DNA of 64,000 bases from Ariolimax columbianus (GCA_036924085.1 JAVGWX010000004.1:36461293-36525292); one strand, 5' to 3'; shown: positions 11,286 to 23,161, numbered from the stretch's first letter. Translations and numbers: made by a program. Notes: a model not told the origin generated them from the letters alone.

Positions 11286-11289
11286 AATA

Positions 11290-12340
11290 ATAATGCAATA
11301 TCCAACTGGTATTTCTGTTATTAGAATACTTTAAATATTTGCATACATTTTTTTATTTCAATTGGATAACCAGAGACAGTAGGAAGATTAAAAGGGGGAT
11401 AAATTATCATTGCCGTCAGAGGGTTTGCCAACTGGAAAAGTTTGTAAACCATTGTACTATGCGGACTAATTACAAATTAACACTTAGTTAATTACTTACT
11501 CTGTCTAAAGAGTTTGTATTTAATTCTGAAAGTGTTATTTCCTGTAAGTAGAAACAAATTCAGAATTTCATTTCAGTTCTAAATTTACTAAGGAAAGAAA
11601 ACAAAGAAATATAAACAAATTTAAATACAAATATTGTGAACATTTCAAAAATGATAAAGTATAGCTGTGTAAATTAATCTTCTTCTTTTGTTCCACTGCT
11701 CTTGCCTTGCAGCAATGCAGAGAGGAGATATGTATAGACTTCTGGTTTGTGCTATCTGTGAAGCTTTCACTGCAGACATGATGAACTGTTGAAGTGTTTC
11801 TTTGAATTTCTCTATTCATCGTCACCAGGGTCGACCTCTTGCTAATGACCCTGAAACCTCCACGCAGTATCACTTCACTCAGAGTCACTGCATGCTGATC
11901 ATATTGCATCCTTGTCAAATGTCTAAATCACTTAATTTTTGTGTGCCTCAGTATAGCAATTAACCATTGTAGTCTTCACCTGATTCCTCAGCGTGTTGTT
12001 GCAAATTTTGTAGCGAAATGTCTTAACTGCTGCACTTAGTACACAGCATATCTCACAAGTCTCGATCTTACATTTGTGTCTATCTAATTGGGGGCCAAGA
12101 CTGACACTTATAGCATGAAGTAGGGATGATCAGCATGTTTTTCAGGGTCTGTTTAGTGGACATAGTGACACTTGGGGGATTCAGTTTTCCTGCCAGCTGG
12201 TTGTGCACCTTGTTTACCTTCTAAATACTATTTTCTATATCTCTGTCCAGTCTACTATTATCAGTGAAGACCCTTTCCAGGGTGTATAGTAATTGGCATA
12301 AAAAACACACTTTGGGTGTTCATATCCACAACACCCGGGG
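11290..12340. other. unassigned DNA
   Basis: No feature that I can support. A pyrimidine tract ending in AG (11676-11710) looks like an acceptor, but the reading after it stops soon and resembles nothing known to me. Confidence 0.35.
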
Positions 12341-12913
12341 AAGCAAACCCTTAGAAAAGGCAGCAGGAAGCAAACCCTTAGAAAAGGCTGGAGGACGCAA
12401 ATCTTTAGAAAATACAGTAAGAAGCAAACCCTTAGAAAATGCTGGAGGAAGCAAACCCTTAGAAAATGCTGGAGGAAGCAAACCCTTAAAAAAGCAGGAG
12501 GAAGCAAACCCCTAGAAAATGCTGGAGGAAGCAAACCCTTAAAAAAGCAGGAGGATACAAACCCTTAGAAAATGCTGGAGGAAGCAAACCCTTAGAAAAT
12601 GCTGGAGGAAGCAAACCCTTAAAAAAGCAGGAGGAAGCAAACCCTTAGAAAATGCTGGAGGAAGCAAACCCTTAAAAAAGCAGGAGGATGCAAACCCTTA
12701 GAAAATGCTGGAGGAAGCAAACTCTTAGAAAATGCAGTACGAAGCAAACCCTTAGAAAATGCTGGAGAAAGCAAACCCTTAAAAAGCAGGAGGAAGCAAA
12801 CCCTTAGAAAATGCTGTAGGAAGCAAACCCTTAAAAAAGCAGAAGGAAGCAAACCCTTAGAAAATGCAGAAGGAAGCAGACTCTTAGAAAATCCAGGAGG
12901 AAGCAGAAAATCC
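12341..12913. repeat. 25-27-bp minisatellite derived from the family T SINE, about 21 units
   Basis: Units alternate between type A (AAGCAAACCCTTAGAAAATG plus CTGGAGG, 27 bp) and type B (AAGCAAACCCTTAAAAAAGC plus AGGAGG, 26 bp). Units 5-9 and 10-14 repeat the order A-B-A-B-A', so a five-unit higher-order period of about 133 bp is visible. The same unit occurs once or twice inside family T SINEs (one copy at about 5235-5265, two at about 29740-29790), and the array keeps the SINE flank CCCGGGG just before unit 1. Both strands read open for part of the length because of composition, so short readings here are not genes. Confidence 0.95.
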
Positions 12914-13339
12914 ACAACAAAGGTTATAATATAATGCATAACAGTTACAACCAAAGTAAAATAAATGCTACAAACACAGAAAAAGATGTTCATGCATTTA
13001 GTTATTTGGCTGATGATGGTAATTAGGAAGTACATTATATCTCTAAGTAAGGTGGTAGGGAAAAGTGGTAACACTTGTCAGAGGAACATGTGCTTCTACT
13101 GGAAGTGGTTTGCAAACCTTTTGTTCTCACCTGCCACCAAGCTTTCAGATGTAGCTCCAAGTAGCTGTAGCATGCGTAGCGACCACATATGGAAATATTG
13201 CTACCACATGTGGACAAAACCAGATGAAAGTAGCCAGGTATTGGGGATGGAGGAGAGGGCACATAACCCTCAGGGTACTAGGCCTTATCTAGCTAAGCAC
13301 ATGAAGACTAGAATTAGCTGACTATGCAAACAAAACCAT

Positions 13340-13600
13340 TTACTGGTTGCAGCTTAACGTGGCTGGAGGGGATACCACCAATGCATTCAAACAAAAACAA
13401 AACAAAAACCAAAGGCTATTGCCTTCAGCATGTGAAATTGCAAAACAGTACTAAGGCCAAAAAACTAGAAATAAGAATGGTGCTGGTAGCCAGAGAACTG
13501 ACACACTACAATATGGATATGGTAATGCTAAGTAAGACACGAGGGCCTTGTGAGAACCAGATCACAGAAGCTGTAGTGGAGATGGCTTGTTTGAATGGTA
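13340..13600 (+). pseudogene. RTE-like LINE endonuclease N-terminal fragment
   Basis: The reading contains EIRMVLVARELTHYNMDMVM and LSKTRGPCENQITE, matching the start of an RTE-like endonuclease domain (catalytic asparagine region and the SETR block, here SKTR). Only this piece remains. Confidence 0.6.
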
Positions 13601-13689
13601 CCAAGCTGTTGTCTGATTCACCATCCTCTCCTTCGTCATATGGTCAAGCTCCCAAATAGAAGCCCCTTTAAGTGATGACTACTATATGA

Positions 13690-15745
13690 TGATATGACTT
13701 GGAGTGGCAAGCAACAAAAATAAATACTTAGTTTTTCTTGTTTTCTTTCTCCTTGCAGCGTTGTCGTTTCACTTGTCTGTGTTCCAAGAGCTTCTCTTCA
13801 CCAAGCGTGAAGTGGCCATTCACCACTTTGATTGGTCTGCAGCATTGTCGTTTCACTTGTCTGTGTTCCAAGAGCTTCTCTTCACCAAGCGGGAAGTGGC
13901 CATTCACCACTTTGATTGGTCTGCAGCATTGTCGTTTCACTTGTCTGTGTTCCAAGAGCTTCTCTTCACCAAGCGTGAAGTGGCCATTCACCACTTTGAT
14001 TGGTCTGCAGCATTGTCGTTTCACTTGTCTGTGTTCCAAGAGCTTCTCTTCACCAAGCGTGAAGTGGCCATTCACCACTTTGATTGGTCTGCAGCTTTGT
14101 TTTTTCAGGATGTCAGACTCATGTCCAGGGCCTTTATATCATTATTCTTACACACATCTTTGAACCTTATTGTGGTTGGCTGACTGTTCTCTTGCCATCC
14201 GCCAACTGTCCATAGAGAATATCTTTGAGAATGTGACCATCTTCCATGCAACAAACATGACCAAGTCATCGTAGTCTTCACTGCCTAAGGAAAGTGTACA
14301 TGCTTGGAAGACTGGTTTGAGAGTGTACCTCTGCATTTGTCACTCTGTCCCTTCATGTAATTCCAACAATGGATTGCAGGCGCCGTAGATGGAAGGTGTT
14401 AAGCTTTTGCTCTTGTTTGGTATAGTTGTCAAAGTCTCACTTCCATTTAGGAGCCTGTTGACGACACATGCATTGTACACCACGGCTTTGGTTTTAATTG
14501 TCAGGTTTTGGTTTTCCCAAACATGCATTGTGAGGCAAACAAATGTAGCAGCAGCTTTTGTCAATGTGACTGTCTTTTTGCTGGGTTTAAAGACTGCTTG
14601 TTGCCAATGAGGAATCCCAAGTATGTGAATTGGTGTAGCTGCCAGTTCATAATTATTAATTCTAAGATGCCTTGGTGCTGTCTACTTCCTGTCCCAGCTC
14701 ATTTGTTTTCCTGAGACTTATTGTGAGACCAAAATCTTTGCAAAGCCTGGGAGAAGCTATTTATTAACCTCTAAAGTTCCTACAGACTGTGGGTTACAAT
14801 TACAGTATCATCAGCAAAAAGCAAGTCCCTGATGGTGATCTACCTGATCTTTATTTGGCCCTGGGTCTTGTAAGGTTAAACTGCTGACCACCCGACCTAG
14901 TGCAGTGACAGATTCCTTCATTTGCTTTACCAAATGTCTGCTTCAGTATCAGAACAAAGATGATTCCAAACAGTGTCACGGCCAGAACGCAACCTAGCTT
15001 AACACCACTTCGAATACCAAATGGTTGTGATATGCTACCATAAGATTGTAATGCTCCTTTCATGCCTTTATAGAACGATATTATTAGTTGTAGCAGTTTA
15101 CTTGGGAATCTTGTTTTATTGAAGATGAAGAGTTCATCCCAACTAACCAAATCAAATGCCTTTGTCTGGCCAATATAAAAAGGACTATTTCTTCTCACAT
15201 GACTTTTCTTGAAGTTGTCAAAGAGAGAAAATGTGTTGATCGTTGATCTTCTAGACCTGAATTCACATTGTGACTTCAGATACACATGCTCAGCCAATTT
15301 TTTTAGTCGTATTAAGATTACTCTGGTGAAGCATTTGCCTAAAACACTGAACAGGGATACACTTTGATAGTTGTTACAGTCACTTCTATCGTATTTATTT
15401 TTTGTACAATGTTACAATCTGTGCATCTCTCATATTTTGAGGTATAATGGCCTCTTTCCAGCACTGGCAAAATATTGTATACAGCAGTTGCAAGAGTGTA
15501 CTCTTGCAGCACTTGATAAAATCATGGGAGATCCCATTGCTGTCTGGTGCTTTGCCCGGGGCCAATTTGTCAATAGCTTTATTCAGATTTTCTACAGATG
15601 GTTTGATGTCCAACTTGTCTGTACTGAGATAGCTTTTGACAGTGTCAAGGACTGTACAGTGACTATATTGTCATATGATTAAAGTTCAGAAAAGTACTCA
15701 TCCCATCGCTTCATATGCATTCTTTTATCTGTTATTTTCTTGTCA
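13690..15745 (-). mobile_element. RTE-like LINE remnant, minus strand
   Basis: Reading leftwards: MKRWDEYFSEL near 15700; the fingers block APGKAPDSNGISHDFIK (15395-15613); the RT middle with CEFRSRRSTINTFSLF, motif A remnant GQTKAFDLVSW and motif B remnant SGVKLGCVLAVTLFGI (14851-15297); then VYNACVVNRLLNGSETLT (14340-14564); then the C-terminal tail. Motif C was not found, so the copy is both frameshifted and deleted. Its final coding stretch is quadrupled (13755-14090). Its 5' end faces the 5' end of the next element. Confidence 0.8.
13755..14090. repeat. 84-bp tandem repeat, 4 units, from a LINE C-terminus
   Basis: Four almost identical 84-bp units, each starting GCAGCRTTGTCGTTTCAC. The length is a multiple of three, so two plus-strand frames and one minus-strand frame stay open across it. 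In the minus orientation of the host LINE the frames contain AADQSKW and GEEKLLEHRQVKRQ, the usual last residues of RTE-like ORF2. The repeat is thus an amplified coding end, not a new gene. Confidence 0.95.
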
Positions 15746-15764
15746 GTAAAGGATATGAGTAGTG

Positions 15765-18250
15765 CAGTTTTCTCAAAAGATGCCAAAAATCATATTATGA
15801 CTCTACATCTTTTCCTGGGAAACTAGAAAAATGCTGTACTGACCAACATCTATGCCCAAAAAATGACCAACTCAGTAAATGTGAAGGAAAAGCTCTATGA
15901 GGAAGTAATCGTTATCATCTCAGTAGTTTTAAAGTACTAGAAACTCATCATTCTTGGTGACTTTAATGCTTGAGTCGGGACCAACCATGAGTCCTGGGAG
16001 GGAATTCTTGCCTTTGATCAGATACTATTTGTCCATTGCAAGTGATGATGCACATCTTCTAAGGTCTAACACTGTGACTTGCACTTTAATTGCATTCAAG
16101 AGAGACAGATTTGCATTATCATCAACAATACTCTCTAGTCCTGAGATAGATTTATCCAGTGGCAAGATGTGTTAGTAGAGATGACTTGAGGTAGTACCGG
16201 ATGCAGAATTATTTTCTCAGGTTTGCTCTCAAACTAACTTGGCCTGGATAAGTAACGAATTGGATGGGAATTTCATTTTATTGCCCTGACAGAGGCTAAC
16301 AGCTTGCTGTTATCAATTTTCAACTCTCAAGGGTTCTTTTATGTGCACAGCATGCACATGGGACTTCTGAATTATTCAAACACCCTACCTTATAGTGTTT
16401 TCATTTGTTCATTTATTAAGCAATGAGCGCCTTACCTCTCAGCTATAGCTATAGCAATGGCTCCTGTTGCTTGGTATATGTGTCACTGACAACCTATCTA
16501 TAAATAACACAATGTTTTGCCTTTCCACTCGCAACAAAACACCTCTTTGCTCTAAACAACAGCACCTTATTAACTATGTTAGAAGGAGTGATAGATGAGA
16601 TATGAGAGTGATAAAGGTTCCTGTTCATTGGCCCAATGCCATATAATGGTATCTGAAAGTGTTTGTAAGGTGTTGTTTAGTTCCGTAGAAAGTGTTCCAT
16701 TTGTCTGGCCTCGGATATCAAATGTTAGACAGACTGATCATGTCAAAGTTCTACTTCCATGTAGAGCCAAACAACAATATCAGGGTCAGAAACCTGTGAT
16801 GCAACTCAACATTTCAAAATTAAATGGCACAGCACTTGTATATAGTTTTTTAAAGCATCTGGATTGCAAGCTCAAGGACGAACAGTTTTGCCTGACTACA
16901 GTACAGGAAAAATGGATCACTTTGAAAGATATTGGACAATCTAATACTACTTCAAAGAATCTGGGACATACAGCACGCAAGAACCCTGACAGATTTGATG
17001 AGAATGATGAATAGATTCAGTCCTTGTTGGCTGAGAAACATTGCTTGTACAGATCCCACAAAAGTATCCCCCCTCGGCATCCAAAAAGGCAGCCTTTGTC
17101 AATATGCACAAAACTTATGAAAATAAATTCAGGAAGATGCAACATGCCTGGCTCAGCAACAAAGCGGATGAAATGCTAATATAAGCAGACATAAATGAAT
17201 CAAAGTTGTTTTATGATGCCATGAAGACAGTGTATGGGATTCAATTGTATCACACATCTCAAGTGCTTTGTGCTGATTCCCTACAACACAAGGACCAGAT
17301 ACTGGAGCGCTGGTACAGATCACTTCTATGTTACTCTACATTATCCCTCAACCATCAGTGAACAAGTAATCATGCCACAAGTTCCAACCGACTGTACACT
17401 TGTCAACCCACCCAATGCACATGAAGAAAAGAAAGCAATCAGTCTAATATCCAGAGACAAGGCTTTTGGGCCAGATAGGATTGAGCTGAAGTTTGCAAAG
17501 TAGGAGACCTACAAGCTGCCTCTCACTCTAATATATCTATTTTGCTCAATTGTTGATGACAGAAATAAAGCAGGGACTGAAAGATGTCACCTTTGCTCGC
17601 ATGTACAAGAGCAACAGCAATTGTTAATCTTATGATAATCTCCTGTCCATCACTGGAAAAATTATGCAGAATTTTGATAAGCCTTTCCACAAACCAAATA
17701 TCTTTGTACATGGTTAACATCTACATGTAACTGATAACTTTACTTACCTTGGTAGTGCATTCACCGTAGAAGCAAATATTGACTCTGAGGTCCACAACAG
17801 AACTGCCAAGGCAAGTTGGAGGACCACTAGCAAATGTTCGGGACTGACAAGGAATCAGTGTTTCAATGAAAACCAAAATTTATCAAAGCATGGCCAGTCT
17901 ATAAGAAACATGTCAGGAAACTCAACCATTTCTACATGAGCTGTCTCAACTGTCTGCTTAGGATCAGTTGGCAGGATAAAGTAAGCAGCTTTAATAAGGT
18001 AAGAAAGTCGAGTATTTCTAAGCTGCTGCAGAGAGCCTATATCAGATGGACTTGACATGTTGTTCCCATGTCTGATAAACGTCTCCTAAAGTAGCTGCTC
18101 TACAGTGAGATCAGAACAGGCAAGTGGTCATCTGAAGGGCAGAAGTAACACTACAAAGACTAATCAAAAGTTTCTGAGAAATTTCAACATTGATGCCATC
18201 TCCTGTGTGGCAATTGCACTGGGCCCATCTGTCTTGCTCACTAACTACCA
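15765..18250 (+). mobile_element. RTE-like LINE remnant, plus strand, with internal SINE
   Basis: Pieces follow family order: endonuclease blocks NIYAQKMTNSVNVKEKLYEE and LIILGDFNA (15830-15990), a linker ending DRFDENDE (16780-17010), KKAAFVNMHKT and KMQHAWLSNKADEM (17080-17190), LFYDAMKTVYG, then post-RT NFTYLGSAFTVEANIDSEVHN (17740-17800) and the C-terminal WQDKV region. RT motifs A, B and C are missing (about 17510-17740 is abnormal). Stops and shifts are many. SINE family C interrupts it at 16190-16550. Confidence 0.75.
16190..16550 (-). mobile_element. decayed SINE family C inside a LINE
   Basis: The core block, here 'tttcaactctcaagggttct', and the following 'tatgtgcacagcatgcaca' segment match the middle of the family C copies at 3230 and 52758. 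The tRNA head is badly worn. Confidence 0.5.
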
Positions 18251-19134
18251 TCACACAAGGTGCTCACACCACTGAGCTGAAAATAAATACCTAGGCTCAA
18301 TGAAAGTACAATGCCTGAAAGCACAGAATGTGGAACAGCTCAACTACTAAACCAACCCATGTATTTTCTTCGTGCAGGGGACCCAAGCTAGGATAGGTCC
18401 TACCAGAGCTCAAGACAATGGCCCAAATATATGAATAGATATCAGGTGATTATTGCAGTTGCATTGTCCTGAGAACAGCAACAAATTAAAAGTAGTAAAT
18501 ATGTATTTGGTACAAACAAAGTACATTGTTGATAAAACATGTAACTTTTAGAGTTGTTGATTGCCTTATATATAAATTCAAATGTCTCTTGATGTGCAAA
18601 AATATATGTTTGTATGCTTTATTTATTATTAACACACAGGCTTGCTGCAGAGTTCAACATGAAGATATGATACACAATATTTAGTGAACTAAACACAGAT
18701 AGAAAAGACAAAGATACATACAAAATGTAAATTGATTACAAATGGCTAGTTTGAATGAATAATGATATCAATCAAATCCAACAATTATTTTTTTTTAAGT
18801 AGTAAGATAAGGATGTGTCAATTCACCAGACATATTTTATTTACTTGGTGAAGCAGTCACAAGGAACCTGAAGGGAGTGAACTGAGGGTAAGAAGAAAGG
18901 ACGATGAGCCGCCAAAAACAATTTTTAAAAATGGCAGAAAATGAACAGCATTTGTGTATACTGGTTGGCACAATAAACAGATAAGTTAAATATCTCAAAA
19001 CAAAACAATATTTAAATTAAAAGGAAGAGTACTCGTTAAATGTGAGATTGGAGAGAAAAATATTGAAACAAACAATAGCATTTAGATGCGATGCAAACAC
19101 CATAGCAGACAATTAAAGATATATCTTCTTTTTC
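18251..19134. other. unassigned AT-rich DNA
   Basis: No feature that I can support. Confidence 0.5.
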
Positions 19135-19440
19135 AGCATTCATCCTGAAAAGGATGTTTTGTTACATTGTGTTGTAGTTTACAGTGTGGCTGCAATATCT
19201 ACACCTTTTGACCTGACACATCCGGTTTCAGCATGTCATTTTGGGAACCTGGTTTGTCTTCTCTCTTTGGTCCCTATTTTCTCAGTCAGGCGAAATGGGT
19301 GCAGTCTGTTTCCAGGACCAACACTTGAAGGCAAAATAGCGTCTTGGTAAGTTCTGATTAACTGACCCCGATTCAAGCAGCTAGCTGTGAATCGCTAGCT
19401 GCTGTAAGCACATTTACTGCTGTCACTTCGACCTTGGAAG
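19135..19440 (-). mobile_element. diverged family D SINE-like copy
   Basis: It shows the shared central domain (GACACATCCGGTTTCAGCAT near 19217) with flanks that follow family D order, including a 'gctagctgctgtaagcac' segment equivalent to the head. It is too worn for precise ends. Confidence 0.6.
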
Positions 19441-19444
19441 ATGT

Positions 19445-19880
19445 ATAACAGAAACAAAGAACAGATTGGCACTTGCTTGTGGAGGCTTTAATAAAACAAG
19501 AAACTTACAAAGTTCTTGACAATGTAAAGGAGAGAGAATCTTTAAGTATAATGTAGAACAATATTGGTCCTGGACAATGAATTACTTGCAGCATCAAAAA
19601 ATGGTTCATGAGAAGATAACTGCAAGTACCTTGGATTAAGAAGAAATCTGAATAACATATTTTACAAGAAAACAATTTTTAAAAGCCTCTGTCAACTAGA
19701 ACAAGAAGATAGACAAAATTTTGCTCAACACATACTAAGGAAAGACCACCTGAAATATGTTATGAATACAGGAATAATCAAGGATAAGAGGTAGAAAAAA
19801 AGCTAAGAAACGACTTGGGAAGGACATAGCAAGCTGTTTGTTAACGGACAGGTGGTTGTGAAAGAAAATTACCATGCATG
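19445..19880 (+). pseudogene. LINE (RTE-like) C-terminal remnant
   Basis: The reading near 19680-19860 contains QLEQEDRQNFAQHILRKDHL followed by a basic GRP-like segment and KKRLGKDIASCL, the layout of the region after the RT in RTE-like proteins (GHI-RKD block, then basic linker). Stops are frequent. Confidence 0.5.
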
Positions 19881-20134
19881 TCTCATTGTATGGCACGTAA
19901 CAATGATCATGAGTTTCTTAAAATAATTTGCAATTCTTGTTCCTCATTTCAAATGCTCCATGCTTTACTTCTGAGTCCTGTCTAAGAAATAAATTATGTT
20001 ACTTATTCTTTACCTATACAAAACAAATAGCCCTTAGTGATATTGATTGCATTTTTGTTGCAGAAAAAAAGTGTTTACATTTGATAATAATACTTATGTT
20101 ACAACTGTATTTGTTAATAAAACCTCAAACATAC

Positions 20135-20228
20135 CATTAATGTGTTATCAAGATGTCTGGAATAGTTCTCTGCTTCCCAGTAGTAATCTTTGGCAGCTTT
20201 GATAGAGTTTGATTTCACATATAGCTTC
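20135..20228 (-). CDS. candidate internal exon, unknown gene
   Basis: On the minus strand a 94-nt segment is bounded by an acceptor (TTGTTAACAG, preceded by a T-rich tract) and a good donor (ATG then GTATGT). The open frame gives 31 residues including KLYVKSNSIKAAKDYYWEAE, a helical, charged peptide unlike any LINE product in the window. It begins with one base of a split codon and ends on a codon boundary. It is on the same strand as the PH-domain gene, but its phase does not join directly to exon 50634-50715. I do not recognise the family. Confidence 0.45.
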
Positions 20229-20734
20229 CTGTTAACAAGTCTCACAAGTCAAACAAGGAAAAATACTAATCTCCATGGATACAATAAACAACCACAGATA
20301 CCATGTAAATATTTTAATTAACATCCTGAATACTAAAATCAGACAAATGTTTGCCTTAAGTCTATAGTCTGATTAAAATGTATGAGACATACACAACTAT
20401 AACCTGAAATTGTTTCTGCAAACCTTTGTGAAATCAGTTACAAGTACTAGGAAAAACCTCATCAACAAAGCTCAACAGTATTTTAAATCTAGATCAAATC
20501 TATTTATTGGTATTTATTCCAGAGATTCCCAGCCTGGTATCAATGAAAAGTCTTTGCGAGTATTACAACTTCACATAACCTTGTCCATCATCATCTCAGA
20601 ATATGCGTTACAGAGATTCAATGAAAGCAAGCTGTCTAATGGAAACTGAATCTGCGAGACCTTCTGTGATTGAAATAATCACCTCTTTATTTTCATTACA
20701 GGTTATGGATTAACTTAATGAGTGTTTTTTTCTA

Positions 20735-20875
20735 CACCTATTTGTTGCAGCATCTGATAAAGTTTGGTGAAGGGGACTCACTTAAAGGTTTTCTTGAAGT
20801 CAATAAAGCAGATAAATAGTGGTCAACCTTGATCGATCATTCGTTCTGTGAGAAGCCACAGAAATAAACATATAT
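20735..20875 (-). pseudogene. tiny LINE RT fragment
   Basis: The minus-strand translation reads PLFICFIDFKKTF followed by FTKLYQMLQQIGV, which is RT motif A and the next helix of an RTE-like element. Nothing else of the element is seen. Confidence 0.6.
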
Positions 20876-21499
20876 ATTTATATATATATATACAATTATA
20901 TATGCACTCTGATAAACAATATTAACTATAAGAGCACACATAAACCCTATCATTAATATCCGATACTTTGGTATAACAACTGTGACTTTAATTCTACTAC
21001 TCTTAGAAAGAATCATTCATGCTTTTTCCTCTCTCATGGTATGAACAGCCTGAGAAAATTGTAACAATTGAAAATGTAATATACATATTAATTGTAACAA
21101 GCACTTGGAACTTACAGAAATTGTCACATTTACTATTTTGACCATAGAATGAACATCGTAATGTTTTTGTACCTATTTTATTTGCTAAAGGAAAAGGTGC
21201 AGCTTTTAAAAAAAGTAATGAGCAATTTTCACATCACCTAATGTCATCTTTTATATTTAAAATGAATAATTTAGTTTCAATATATGTAATATATTTTTAT
21301 TATTTCTGATAAGTATATCATTTGGCCAAGCAAAACTCAATGTCAAAGGTGTACCAAATGCTATTTCATTAGTAGCTTTGAAAAGAATTATTGTTGATTT
21401 ATAAACAGAGAAATGTTAGAATTTATTGCAAAATGAGCTGATAAAGGTCAGATTATTATCTTACTGTACTTTTTTATTTATAGCATAAATGGTTTCGGA

Positions 21500-21835
21500 T
21501 GGCCATAGTAAGTAGGTTTATTCTTTTCTGCGCCCTGAAAAGGATGCTTAGTGGTGGGTTGCAGTAGCTTTCCTCACTTCCCGAGCATGCTGATGAACGT
21601 GGACCAGGGTCCTCCAGGCGGTTGTGATATGCTTTGCTTCATCTGTGTGTCACTCACTACTATGGGGATCATATCGATCCCTCACTTTGTTAGCCAGGCT
21701 GCCATGAAAACAGCATGTTTTTAGGGAGGGCTACGAGGAAGCCAAGGTGAGGGTCTTGGCTAGGATATTTTGCCCGACCTTAACATGTCTGATGAGTATA
21801 TTTTGAACGATTAGACATTAGTTTTCCTCCCCTAG
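21500..21835. repeat. probable old interspersed repeat, unclassified
   Basis: A GC-richer island in AT-rich surroundings that starts 'gccctgaaaaggatg', a phrase also near 19142 at the edge of the family D-like copy. It has no clear coding or tRNA features. Only its composition and the shared edge support calling it a repeat. Confidence 0.35.
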
Positions 21836-21924
21836 CATAAATGGTAAACAAATAAGAAAAATCTGAATCACCATGTCAACAACAAATGAGAAGCTTTGAT
21901 GAAAACATTACACAGGTGCAGAAA

Positions 21925-23089
21925 GTGAGACTTTATGAAAATGTTGGAACATGAAACTAACAACAGGAAATTATCACTGCAGTTCTACATATATATATTA
22001 AATGCAAAAGTCGGAGAGGAAAGAGCTGAAGAGGAGAGAAGTGTTCGAGGACCTTTCGGTTTGGGACATAGAAATGAGCGAGGAGAAAAACTAGTTGAAT
22101 TCTGCACGGAAAACAACCTCTCCATTACCAACACCTTCTTCAAACAACATCCACGTAGACTATACACGTGGACCTCCCTGATGGTAACAGCAGAAACCAA
22201 ATAGATTACATCCTAGTGCAACAAAGTTGGAGATCAAATGTGCTGGCAACAAAAACGCTACCAGGAGCAGACTGCGATACGGACCCATGAATTACTGTTT
22301 GCAGTTTTCCAAACAAGACTACGTAGGATCAACAAAGGTTACCAGCCAATACGCTTCGATGTATCAGCAATACCTACTGAATACAACATCAAAGTAGAAA
22401 ACAAATTTGAGCCGTTACTTGCGGTATAGGAAGAGATGACATCTGAGGAGTTGATATCGTACGCAAGGGATATTTTGATCTCGACAGCGAAAGAAATGAT
22501 TCCCAAGATGTCGAACAAGACACAGAGCTATATAACAGAGAAAACACAGAAACTCATTGCAGAAAGGCAACAATAAAAACAAATGAGAAGTAAGGGGACC
22601 AACACAGCATATAAAAACTGCGCAAGAAAAGTTAGAAGAGAAATAAGAAAAGATAAAAGAAGATACATAGTAGAAACGTGTAAGGATATAGAAAACCTAC
22701 AACAACAGGCAGAGAGAGAGATGCATTTAATAATAAGAACACTGACAAGGGAGTTCTGTCTGGTTCCACATGTCATAAATGACAAAGAGAATAACATATT
22801 AACAGAAACCAAAGACATACTGAACAGATGGACAGAGTACTGTAGAACTAGAAAATGCAAGTACTTTGGTCACATCAAGAGACACAATGGTCTTGAGAGA
22901 ACGGTGATGAAAGGTATGGTGCCAGGCAAAAGAGGAAGAGGTAGACCAAGAAGACGATGGCACCAAGATATCCAGGAATGCCTGAGTATGACTGTGTCGG
23001 AGGCTGGTGTTTTGGCAAGGGAACAAGTTTCTTTCAGACAGACTGTGATGGGAGCGACGTTCTACAAAGGACATGCTACATGATGATGA

Positions 23090-23160
<71 letters not shown>
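21925..23160 (+). mobile_element. BovB/RTE-type LINE copy 1, RT deleted in frame
   Basis: The endonuclease domain is recognisable: LNAKVG, FGLGHRNERGEKLVEFC and RRLYTWTS (21985-22180). A basic linker follows (22583-22850), and then the reading jumps from NRWTEYCRT straight to RKCKYFGHIKRHNGLE, the C-terminal region. About 735 bp holding the RT are missing compared with copy 2. The 3' end is GATGATG followed by mixed AT/GT dinucleotides (23090-23160). Confidence 0.85.
22583..23083 (+). CDS. fused linker/C-terminal reading of BovB-like copy 1
   Basis: One continuous reading of 166 codons spans the deletion junction near 22848: the pre-RT linker (RREIRKDKRRYIVETCKDIE) is joined to the post-RT tail with KRGRGRPRRRWHQDIQE. 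The product would have no RT or complete endonuclease. The preserved frame may be chance (one in three) or may reflect selection. I infer no function. Confidence 0.5.
   Translation: MRSKGTNTAYKNCARKVRREIRKDKRRYIVETCKDIENLQQQAEREMHLIIRTLTREFCLVPHVINDKENNILTETKDILNRWTEYCRTRKCKYFGHIKRHNGLERTVMKGMVPGKRGRGRPRRRWHQDIQECLSMTVSEAGVLAREQVSFRQTVMGATFYKGHAT

Positions 23161-23161
<1 letters not shown>

Noticed and set aside
11568..11918. Minus-strand protein-coding gene
   Set aside because: No recognisable domain, and no splice pattern that I can support. The open length is modest for AT-rich DNA.
12341..12913. CRISPR array
   Set aside because: Units are contiguous with no unique spacers, and the context is a eukaryotic SINE-derived minisatellite.
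12264..13074. Long readings on both strands over the minisatellite
   Set aside because: They follow from the repeat unit's composition. The unit is SINE-derived and its 26/27-bp length alternation would shift any frame.
13704..14183. Repeat-protein-like readings with a 28-residue period
   Set aside because: Three frames are open because the unit is 84 bp. The sequence is the duplicated end of a LINE ORF.
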